NCBI GenBank assembly: GCA_964579765.1
Contig: CAZOIK010000211.1
Span: forward strand, 1 to 20,115
Length of the DNA stretch: 20,115 nt
Reading direction: 5' to 3'
Source of the DNA: DATNBT01 sp964579765
Lineage (GTDB): Bacteria; Acidobacteriota; Vicinamibacteria; Vicinamibacterales; CAVVIG01
The notes beneath the pieces are model-generated. The model did not search any database and was not told the DNA's origin. It was given only the letters and a program-made list of their open reading frames with translations. Shown here one piece after another: positions 14,006-20,115 of the stretch (positions within the stretch are counted from its first letter, which is position 1; the number at the start of each line of letters is the position of its first letter). Made by a program: the position numbers and the translations under genes.

Positions 14006-17000
14006 TCAGAAGTCCACCGTGACGTTCAGCCGCACGAACCGCGGCGTCTGAATCGTCTGCGGCTGCAGGTAGGTCGAGCCGTTGCCGTAGTTCTGATTGA
14101 ACGTCAGGCCCGTGTTCGAGTTGAACAGGTTGAACAGGTCAACGCCTGCCGTCGCCCGGTACCGGCCGAACGTGAGCACCTTGGCCGCGCGCAGGTTGAC
14201 GAGGTTGATGCGCGGCCCGTAGAACGTGCCCGGCTGGATCAGGTTGTAGGTCGTCGTCCCCGCCGCGTTGGTGTACGTCGCGCCGAGCGACGTGCCGTTG
14301 GTGCCCACCGTCGTGTCCGTCGGACCGGTCGAAACGTTCGGCAGCGACTGCAGCGTCGCGCTGAACAGGACGTCGATCTTCGGGATCTCGTACGACGCGA
14401 GGCCACGGAACTGCGTCTGCCATTTCTCCGCGAAGTGGCATGCGCTCGCCGGCTGATACGGGGTCGTCCCGATCGCGTTGGCCGAGTTCGTGAGCGCCAC
14501 GTTGTAGATCTCGGGCATCTGCGCCGCGAGGCCACAGTAGTCGGTCACGCCGCGCCCGGTGCTCGTCCCGCCCTGGAACACGAACCCGTTGTGCAGACGC
14601 GAGCTGATCGTGACGTCCACGCCGTGCCAGTAGATCGACTCGCCGCCGTAGTTGTCCGCGTTGGTGTAGAGGTCGGCCACGTTGGTCGGCACGCCGGGGT
14701 TCAGCACCTGATACGTCATCGGATAGCCGCCGCCGCCGGGCAGGTTCGCGTTGAGCGGCGCCGTGATCGTCTGCGCCGAGAAATCGCCCGGGTTGAGCAG
14801 CGTGTTCTTGAAGATGTAGAAGCCGTTGAACCAGCGCCGGTTGTAGGTCACTTCGACCGACGTCCGCGGGAAGATCTCCTGCTGGACGCCGATGCCGAAC
14901 TGCCAGTCCGACGGACGCACGCCCCAGCCGTGCAGCACGGCCGGATCGATCTGCGTCTCGCCTGCCGTGCTGCCGAATCCCGAGGACGACCACGGCCCGC
15001 ACTCGCCGTTCGCCAGCGGATTCATGAGCTGGCAGTCTGGCAGGAAGTTGCCGTTGGCGTCCGTCCACGGACGCGTCACCGAGCTCTGGAAGTTCGGGCC
15101 GATGCGGCCGTTGTAGCCGTCCATCGCCGGGTTCGAGATCGTGTAGTTGGCCTGGTTGTTCGCGCCCTGCAGGTATTTTCCGAGGTTCACGCGAATCGAG
15201 GTCTTGCCGTCGCCTCTCACGTCCCAGGCCGCGCCCATGCGCGGCGTGATGTCGTTGTAGGCATCGACGCCCGTGCCCGCCGGGAAGAGGATCGGCGACG
15301 GGTTGTAGGGGCCGGCTTGCGGTGCGCCATTCGCGCCGTTGCCGGGGAACGAACTCGACGCACGGTCGTACCGAACCGCGCCCTGCAGCGTCAGACGGCC
15401 GAGCGTCCACTGGTCCTGCGCGTACAACGCGTTTGACTGCGTGCGATCCGTAATCTTCCACGGATAGATGCGCATCTTCAGGCTGATCGGATCCTGCGGG
15501 AACAGGAACGTGTACGTCAGGTTCGAGCTGTTGCCGAACTCTTCGATGTCTTCGACGAAGTACGCCCCTTGATACCCGAACTTCATGCTGTGCGCGCCGG
15601 TGACGTACGACGCCGACGCGCGCCACACGCTCGGTGACTGGTAGTTGTTGAAGAAGTCGTCGAGGCCGCGGAACTGCTGGAACGGGATGATCTGGGTGAC
15701 TTGCGTGAGATCGGTGAGCGCTCCGGGCGGCGCCATCCAGCCCCAGCGGCTGACGTAGCTCGAGAAGCCGGCTTCGAGCAGCAGCTTGCTGGTGACGGTG
15801 GACGTCCACGTCGCCTGCGCGACGTTCTGCGGCTCGGGGTTGTAGGTCGTGAACGCCTCGGGCGACTGGAAGGCGCCGAACGCGCCGGTCGCGACCCAGT
15901 TCGAGCCAGCGTCGCGGCACGCGCCAGACGACGCGAGATACGAGGCCTGGCTGCACTGGCCCTGGTAGTCCTCGTAGAAGCTGAACTTGTTTTTCTGCGT
16001 CGCCTGCCACGTGATGCGGCCGTTGTAGATGTTCTGGCTGCTGGCGTTGCGATTGGTGATCGCCGGGTTCGCGACGTACGTCCACGCGTTCGGGTTGCCG
16101 GCGTTGGCGTTCGCGTACGCGCCGGGAATGTCCTGCGCCTGGCCGAAGTACCGGACCGTCGCGAAGAACCACAGCTTGTCTTTCTTGATCGGTCCGCCGA
16201 GCGCGCCGCTCGTGTCGTAGTTGTTGTGAATCGTCGGCGGGTTCTGGATCCCATACGCCGTCAGCGTGCTGTCCAGGTTGCTGCCCTGCGACCACGACCC
16301 GGCGCCGCTCGCGAAGAGCTCGCCCTTGAACGTGTTGCCGCCGGACTTCGGGATGACGTTGAGGTAGATGCCGCCCTTCTCCGCTTCGCCGAGACCGCCG
16401 GAGAGGCTCATCTGGATTTCCTGCGCGTTCGCCGTATCGAGGATGTAGCCGGACACGCCGCCGCCGTTGAAGGCGGCACCGACGTTCAAGCCGTCGAGCG
16501 ACATGTTGCCCTCGTTGCCGCGGCCGCCGTGGCTCGTGAAGATGCGCATCGTCGGCGTCAGCGTGTTGTCGAGGCTGCCGCCGGTGACCGACGGCACGGC
16601 CGTGAGGATCGAGTCGTAGCTGCGCGTGACGGGGAGCGTCTTGATGACGTCGTTGCTGAGCACTTCCTGCCGCGTCGCGCTCTGCACGTCCACGACCGGC
16701 GTCTCGCCGGTGACGGTGATCGTCTCCGACACGCTGCCGACTTTGAGGTCGGCGTTGACGGTGATGACGCCGCCGCCCGACACGTCGAGGCCTTCACGCT
16801 TCACGGTGCTGAACCCGCTCAGCGTGAACGTGACGACGTAGCGGCCCGGAGGCAGCTCAGTGATCTTGTACTGCCCGGTGGAATCGGAGACGGCACTCCG
16901 CGACTTCTCGATCAGCGCGGGACTCGTCACCTCGACGGTCACGCCCGGCAGCACGGCGCCGGTCGTGTCCTTGACGACGCCGCCGACGGTGGACCTCGAG

Positions 17001-17071
17001 TACTGCGCAGACGCGGACGCTGCGACCAGCAGTACCAGCCCCACCGCAAGCACTACCTTCCTCACAGTCAT
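14006..17071 (-). CDS. TonB-dependent receptor 2, Oar-like with carboxypeptidase-regulatory-like N-terminal domain
   Basis: The protein has 1021 residues. A signal peptide (1-22, ending ASA before QY) precedes a carboxypeptidase-regulatory-like domain (about 27-108: VGGVVKDTTGAVLPGVTVEV, then GQYKITELPPGRYVVTFTLSGF), a plug (about 118-235, with ETITVTGETPVVDVQS and LNVIPKSGGNTFKGE), and a beta-barrel ending FVRLNVTVDF with the usual terminal Phe. The N-terminal third and many barrel strands match receptor 1 closely (for example SGGLGEAE and SASYVTGAH.MKFGY), so the two are paralogues. No substrate can be inferred. The ATG at 17071 has GAGAAGGAG ending five bases upstream. The first gene of the minus-strand series, it is divergent from the esterase, and is followed by its own terminator and then by the FG-GAP/TPR lipoprotein pair. 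Confidence 0.94.
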   Translation of the reverse strand: MTVRKVVLAVGLVLLVAASASAQYSRSTVGGVVKDTTGAVLPGVTVEVTSPALIEKSRSAVSDSTGQYKITELPPGRYVVTFTLSGFSTVKREGLDVSGGGVITVNADLKVGSVSETITVTGETPVVDVQSATRQEVLSNDVIKTLPVTRSYDSILTAVPSVTGGSLDNTLTPTMRIFTSHGGRGNEGNMSLDGLNVGAAFNGGGVSGYILDTANAQEIQMSLSGGLGEAEKGGIYLNVIPKSGGNTFKGELFASGAGSWSQGSNLDSTLTAYGIQNPPTIHNNYDTSGALGGPIKKDKLWFFATVRYFGQAQDIPGAYANANAGNPNAWTYVANPAITNRNASSQNIYNGRITWQATQKNKFSFYEDYQGQCSQASYLASSGACRDAGSNWVATGAFGAFQSPEAFTTYNPEPQNVAQATWTSTVTSKLLLEAGFSSYVSRWGWMAPPGALTDLTQVTQIIPFQQFRGLDDFFNNYQSPSVWRASASYVTGAHSMKFGYQGAYFVEDIEEFGNSSNLTYTFLFPQDPISLKMRIYPWKITDRTQSNALYAQDQWTLGRLTLQGAVRYDRASSSFPGNGANGAPQAGPYNPSPILFPAGTGVDAYNDITPRMGAAWDVRGDGKTSIRVNLGKYLQGANNQANYTISNPAMDGYNGRIGPNFQSSVTRPWTDANGNFLPDCQLMNPLANGECGPWSSSGFGSTAGETQIDPAVLHGWGVRPSDWQFGIGVQQEIFPRTSVEVTYNRRWFNGFYIFKNTLLNPGDFSAQTITAPLNANLPGGGGYPMTYQVLNPGVPTNVADLYTNADNYGGESIYWHGVDVTISSRLHNGFVFQGGTSTGRGVTDYCGLAAQMPEIYNVALTNSANAIGTTPYQPASACHFAEKWQTQFRGLASYEIPKIDVLFSATLQSLPNVSTGPTDTTVGTNGTSLGATYTNAAGTTTYNLIQPGTFYGPRINLVNLRAAKVLTFGRYRATAGVDLFNLFNSNTGLTFNQNYGNGSTYLQPQTIQTPRFVRLNVTVDF

Positions 17072-17351
17072 ACACGCTCCTTCTCAAGCCATGCCGTTTC
17101 GGACTAGTGCGTATGCCCCTGTGACATAACCATTTAGCACTAGACCGCCAGCGATTCTAAGAAGCGGTCCGCAGGCGCAGAAGGGCGATTGTGAGGCGTT
17201 ACCGATCTTTTTATGGATGTCTCGCCGGATGTATCCAAGACTTTGAACGAATCGGCCAGCGACGCAAATCTGCCATAACAGTTTCCTGAGAGACCATGTG
17301 GTTTCGCGCGCCGGCGGGCAGGCGGCGGCACTTGGGGTATCCTGACGCGCC
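17072..17351. promoter_or_regulatory. Divergent intergenic region between receptor 2 and the carboxylesterase
   Basis: This 280-bp gap must hold promoters for both directions and has a lower GC content from about 17125 to 17300. On the receptor side it carries the ribosome binding site (17077-17085), CGTTTCGG (17095-17102) and GACTAGTGC (17102-17110), both shared with the receptor 1 leader, and an inverted repeat at 17104-17143. On the esterase side a weak TTGAAC (17243-17248) is seen, but no matching -10 box could be assigned. No tRNA or other RNA gene was recognised. Confidence 0.5.
17104..17143. promoter_or_regulatory. Inverted repeat CTAGTGC / GCACTAG, possible operator upstream of receptor 2
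   Basis: Perfect 7-bp arms at 17104-17110 and 17137-17143 are separated by 26 bp, so their centres are 33 bp (about three helical turns) apart. The promoter-proximal arm lies within GACTAGTGC, also present once upstream of receptor 1. The arrangement fits a pair of sites for a regulator or a leader hairpin; which regulator is unknown. Confidence 0.4.
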
Positions 17352-18920
17352 ATGAAGCGCCTCCTGTTCCTGACGATCGGCTGTGCCATCGCCGCCGTGG
17401 TGCGCATGCCTGCCGCGACTCCCGGCCCCGTGCGCCTCGACACGGGCCTCGTGTCAGGCACGGTCGGCGCAAGCGGCGACATCCGGATCTTCCGGGGCAT
17501 CCCGTACGCGGCGCCGCCGGTCGGCGAGCTGCGATGGCAGCCGCCGCAACCCGCGGCGCACTGGGACGGCGTCCGCAAGGCCGACGCGTTCGGCCCGCGC
17601 TGCATGCAAACGGCCCTCGGAGGCGGCGGCCGCCGCGGCGGCGCACCCGCGCAGGCCGCCCCGCCTCAGCCGCCGACGAGCGAAGACTGCCTCTCTATTA
17701 ATGTGTGGACGCCCGCGACGTCCGCCAGCGAGCGGCGTCCGGTGATGGTCTTCACCTACGGCGGCGGCTACTACGTCGGCGCCGGCTCCGAGCCGCGGTA
17801 CGACGGCGAGGCCCTCGCGAAAAAAGGCGTCGTCGTCGTCACGTCGAACTACCGGCTCGGCCCGTTCGGCTGGTTCGCGCATCCCGAGTTGACGAAGGCC
17901 TCGGCGCATCACGCGTCGGGCAACTACGGGCTGATGGACGCCATCGCCGCGCTCGAGTGGGTGCAGCGGAACGTCGCGGCGTTTGGCGGCGATCCGCGCA
18001 ACGTCACGATCTTCGGCGAGTCGGCCGGCGCGTTCAGCGTCTCGGCGATGGTCGGATCGCCGGAGGCCAAAGGCCTCTTCCAGCACGCGATTGCCGAGAG
18101 CGGCGCCTGGATGGGACTCCGCATGGCGAAGATGACGACGCGCGCGGACGCCGAGGAGGCGGGCACGAAGATGCTCGCGGCGATGGGCGCGAAGACCATC
18201 GCCGACGCGCGCGCGATGTCCGCCGACGACCTGCTGCACAAGGGACAGAACGGCGGCCTCATCGTCGATGGCTGGTACGTACCTGAAGATCTCTCGCTGA
18301 CCTTCGCGCACGCGAGACAGAACGGCATCGACGTCCTCGTCGGCTCCAATCGGGACGAGGGCACGCTGTTCCAGCGGCAGCGCCCGACGGCCTCGCAGTT
18401 TGCCACGGAGATCAAGCAGCGCTGGGGCACGCTCGCCGATTCGGTGCTGGCGCTCTACCCTGCCGCGAACGACGAACAGGCCATGGCCTCGTCGCTCGCC
18501 ATGCAGCGCGACGAGATCACGTGGCACGCGCGCCTCTGGGCCGCCGACACGGTGGAGCGCGGCAAGCGCGCGTTCGTCTACTACTTCACGCACGTGCCGC
18601 CGTCCGCGCCAGGTCAGCCGTCCCGCGGCGCGGCTCACACGACGGAGCTCGCATATGTGTTCGGCAATCTGCTGCCGGCCGGTCTCCCGTGGTCCACGGT
18701 GGACCGGCGGCTGGCCGATCAGATGACGTCGTACTGGAGTAACTTCGCGAAGCAGGGTGATCCAAACGGCACCGGCCTGCCGACGTGGCCGGCCTACACA
18801 GACAAAGGGACGAGCGGCCGCGCGATGGTCCTCGGCGACGAGGTCATGCCGGAGCCGGCGGTGGACACCGCGCGGCTTGCCCTTTACGATGCGCTCTACG
18901 CGCGACAGATGACACGATGA
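17352..18920 (+). CDS. Secreted type-B carboxylesterase (COesterase family)
   Basis: The protein has 522 residues, typical for the family. A signal peptide (1 to about 22) precedes one alpha/beta-hydrolase domain. FRGIPYAAPPVGELRW (47-62) is the type-B signature start. Cys84 and Cys113 (in EDCLSINVW) match the conserved disulfide. The nucleophile is Ser224 in FGESAG, the acid Glu336 in SNRDEGTLF, and the histidine His429 in AAHTTELAYVFGN. The oxyanion loop reads TYGGGYY (135-141), with Tyr136 where family members often have His. A Gly/Arg/Pro-rich insert (90-108) precedes EDCL. It should hydrolyse carboxylic esters outside the cytoplasm; substrate unknown. The ATG at 17352 gives the signal peptide; the ribosome binding site is weak. 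Its stop overlaps the DoxX start by 4 bp (ATGA), indicating coupled translation. Confidence 0.93.
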   Translation: MKRLLFLTIGCAIAAVVRMPAATPGPVRLDTGLVSGTVGASGDIRIFRGIPYAAPPVGELRWQPPQPAAHWDGVRKADAFGPRCMQTALGGGGRRGGAPAQAAPPQPPTSEDCLSINVWTPATSASERRPVMVFTYGGGYYVGAGSEPRYDGEALAKKGVVVVTSNYRLGPFGWFAHPELTKASAHHASGNYGLMDAIAALEWVQRNVAAFGGDPRNVTIFGESAGAFSVSAMVGSPEAKGLFQHAIAESGAWMGLRMAKMTTRADAEEAGTKMLAAMGAKTIADARAMSADDLLHKGQNGGLIVDGWYVPEDLSLTFAHARQNGIDVLVGSNRDEGTLFQRQRPTASQFATEIKQRWGTLADSVLALYPAANDEQAMASSLAMQRDEITWHARLWAADTVERGKRAFVYYFTHVPPSAPGQPSRGAAHTTELAYVFGNLLPAGLPWSTVDRRLADQMTSYWSNFAKQGDPNGTGLPTWPAYTDKGTSGRAMVLGDEVMPEPAVDTARLALYDALYARQMTR

Positions 18921-19345
18921 AAACGCTGCTCGGCAAATACAGCGACTTCTTCTTCTTCCTGCTGCGGGTCGCCGCCGGCCTGATGTTCCTGGCGCACGGC
19001 CTGCAGAAGTTCAACATCGCGATGCTCGGCGGCTTCGTGCCGCCGATCGCGCCGCTCGTCTGGGCCAAGTGGATCGAGACGATCGGCGCGCCGTTCCTCA
19101 TCGTGGGGTTGTTCACGCGCCCTGTCGCGTTCATCCTGAGCGGCGAGATGGCGGTCGCCTACTTCATGAGCCACTTCGGCACCGTCATGGGGCCCTTCAA
19201 CGCACCGCCCGGGCCCGGGCCGCACAGCTTCTTCCCGCATCTGAACGGCGGCGAAATCACCGTCCTCTACTGTTTTCTCTGGCTGTATCTCGCGTCGCGC
19301 GGACCAGGCAAGTTCAGCGTCGATGCGGCGATTGGGTTGGAGTAG
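18917..19345 (+). CDS. DoxX-family integral membrane protein
   Basis: The protein has 142 residues, a usual length for DoxX/SURF4-type proteins. Four hydrophobic segments are visible: about 11-30 (FFFFLLRVAAGLMFLAHG), 47-67, 69-86 and 114-129 (ITVLYCFLWLYLASRG). The family block LRVAAGLMFLAHGLQKF is diagnostic, and ETIGAPFLIVGLFTRPVA and GEMAVAYFM match further conserved helices. The HFGTVMGP..NAPPGPGPHSFFPHLNGGE loop lies between helices 3 and 4. DoxX relatives occur in thiosulfate:quinone oxidoreductase and in redox-stress complexes, but most bacterial homologues have no assigned reaction. The ATG overlaps the esterase stop (ATGA), so the two share a transcript. A longer frame upstream covers the esterase and is not coding. 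A terminator follows 17 bp after the stop. Confidence 0.9.
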   Translation: MKTLLGKYSDFFFFLLRVAAGLMFLAHGLQKFNIAMLGGFVPPIAPLVWAKWIETIGAPFLIVGLFTRPVAFILSGEMAVAYFMSHFGTVMGPFNAPPGPGPHSFFPHLNGGEITVLYCFLWLYLASRGPGKFSVDAAIGLE

Positions 19346-19362
19346 GTGGAGGCGGTTGCAGT

Positions 19363-19386
19363 GCAGGCCTTCAGGCCTGCCTTTTT
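19363..19386 (+). terminator. Intrinsic terminator after the DoxX gene
   Basis: GCAGGCC (19363-19369) and GGCCTGC (19374-19380) form a 7-bp stem with a TTCA loop, followed by CTTTTTG. It ends the esterase-DoxX operon. Its TTCA-tipped GC stem resembles the palindromic repeats elsewhere in the window, and GCGTTCAGGCCCGCC follows directly (19388-19402), so it may be a repeat element serving as a terminator. Confidence 0.8.
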
Positions 19387-19475
19387 GCGTTCAGGCCCGC
19401 CCCCCGTCTGTGACAGTCTCGTGAGCTAAATGTCCCGCGACAGGCGGGCGTATTTCAGGCAGGTCCAACAACCTG

Positions 19476-20115
19476 ATGAACGACGCTCGCCTGTGGTACG
19501 GCCTGGCGCTCGCCGCCGCCGCCGTCGTCGGTGCCGCTGCGGGCGCCCCTGACGGTCAGCAGCCTGCCGCCGCGGTTCCGGCGCAGACGTGCCGCGTCAC
19601 GGGACGCGTCACGAGCGGACGCGATCCGCTGCCCGGGGTCGCGATTGTCGTGCGCGCCGGCGACACCGTCAAAGCCTCGACCTCGACCGACCTCGACGGC
19701 CGCTACACGATCGTCTTCGCGCCGAACGCGACGTATCGGTTGACGGCCGAGCTGACGGCGTTCGCGCCCGTCGATCGGACGCTGACGCTCGGCGCCGCGC
19801 CCTGCGACACCACCTCGGACTTTCAGCTCGCGCTGCAGGCGCGCCGCGTGCCGCCGACTCCGGCGTCGCCCTCCGCGCAGGCGGCGGCGCAGGCGCCCGA
19901 ACGACGTGGCGCGGGTCGTGGCGGATTCGGCCGCGGTGGACAGAACGGATCGGCGGGACGCCAGGGATTTCAGACCGTCGCCGTCCAGCCCGACGCGAAC
20001 GCCGACGCCGCGCTGGGGCTCGGCGCGGCAGACGACGCAGACGCGGCGCGGCTCCTGCCGTCCGGATTTTCGCTGCAGGACGCGGACGCCGAGGCCGTCG
20101 CGATTTCGGGCAGCA
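19476..20115 (+). CDS. Start of a secreted carboxypeptidase-regulatory-like domain protein, probably a TonB-dependent receptor (partial)
   Basis: An ATG at 19476 opens a frame that runs to the window end, giving 213 residues. Residues 1 to about 24 are a signal peptide (MNDARLWYGLALAAAAVVGAAA). Residues about 38-120 are a carboxypeptidase-regulatory-like beta-sandwich: CRVTGRVTSGRDPLPGVAIVV, then STDLDGRYTIVFAPNATYRL, with Cys39 and Cys110 a possible disulfide pair. A low-complexity Ala/Pro and Gly/Arg stretch (about 124-164, including RGGFGRGG) follows, then GFQTVAVQPDAN and LLPSGFSLQDADAEAVAISGS. The end part resembles the region before the plug in a group of acidobacterial receptors, but the plug and barrel lie beyond the window, so the receptor call is inference. 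No strong ribosome binding site was found (GCAGG lies about 12 bases upstream), so the start is probable but not certain. Confidence 0.78.
   Translation, partial: MNDARLWYGLALAAAAVVGAAAGAPDGQQPAAAVPAQTCRVTGRVTSGRDPLPGVAIVVRAGDTVKASTSTDLDGRYTIVFAPNATYRLTAELTAFAPVDRTLTLGAAPCDTTSDFQLALQARRVPPTPASPSAQAAAQAPERRGAGRGGFGRGGQNGSAGRQGFQTVAVQPDANADAALGLGAADDADAARLLPSGFSLQDADAEAVAISGS

Noticed and set aside
17084..17646. Minus-strand open frames of 168-173 codons over the esterase start
   Set aside because: They cover the intergenic region and the antisense of the esterase N-terminus; no recognisable domain, composition typical of shadows.

Overview
The window looks like a piece of a high-GC Acidobacteriota chromosome, most likely a Vicinamibacteria-type lineage. 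This is judged from the gene families, since no marker gene is present. They include two large carboxypeptidase-regulatory-domain (Oar-like) TonB-dependent receptors, two CRTAC1-type FG-GAP/ASPIC-UnbV proteins, a secreted family carrying PDISGVW and YDRCITRG motifs, a secreted GlcG/HbpS protein, and a CusF-SCO1 fusion. Almost every product has a signal peptide or lipobox, so this is an envelope and secretion region. No tRNA, rRNA, CRISPR array, transposase or phage gene was seen.

Layout. Positions 1-17071 are read entirely from the minus strand, so transcription runs from high to low coordinates. In that order: TonB-dependent receptor 2 (17071-14006) with a hairpin terminator; an FG-GAP/ASPIC lipoprotein (13889-12057) overlapping a TPR lipoprotein (12060-10402) by 4 bp; TonB-dependent receptor 1 (10178-6918) with a second, similar terminator; a degenerate-parvulin/TPR/FG-GAP/ASPIC fusion protein (6802-4202) overlapping a CusF-SCO1 protein (4205-3327) by 4 bp; a serine beta-lactamase-like hydrolase (3276-1984); a secreted protein of unknown function (1907-849); a GlcG/HbpS protein (801-328); and the N-terminus of a membrane protein running off the left edge (221-1). 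From 17352 the plus strand takes over: a type-B carboxylesterase overlapping a DoxX-family membrane protein by 4 bp, a terminator, then the start of a further carboxypeptidase-regulatory-domain protein running off the right edge (19476-20115).

The central 12 kb reads as two versions of one module: receptor, terminator, then FG-GAP/ASPIC plus TPR functions. In one version the FG-GAP and TPR parts are separate, translationally coupled lipoproteins. In the other they are fused in the opposite order behind a parvulin-like domain that has lost both active-site histidines. The receptors are paralogues and share a similar 3' untranslated region (CACGAAG repeats plus a GC hairpin and T-tract) and a GACTAGTGC motif in their upstream regions. 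The substrate cannot be read from sequence.

The most unusual observation is in the FG-GAP lipoprotein. Compared with its paralogue in the same window, its ASPIC/UnbV domain carries 24 extra residues, encoded by about 72 bp made almost wholly of GC-rich palindromes with TGAA/TTCA at their tips. Very similar palindromes lie between other genes here (814-833, 19363-19380). This looks like an interspersed palindromic repeat that entered a coding sequence in frame, comparable in kind to Rickettsia palindromic elements.
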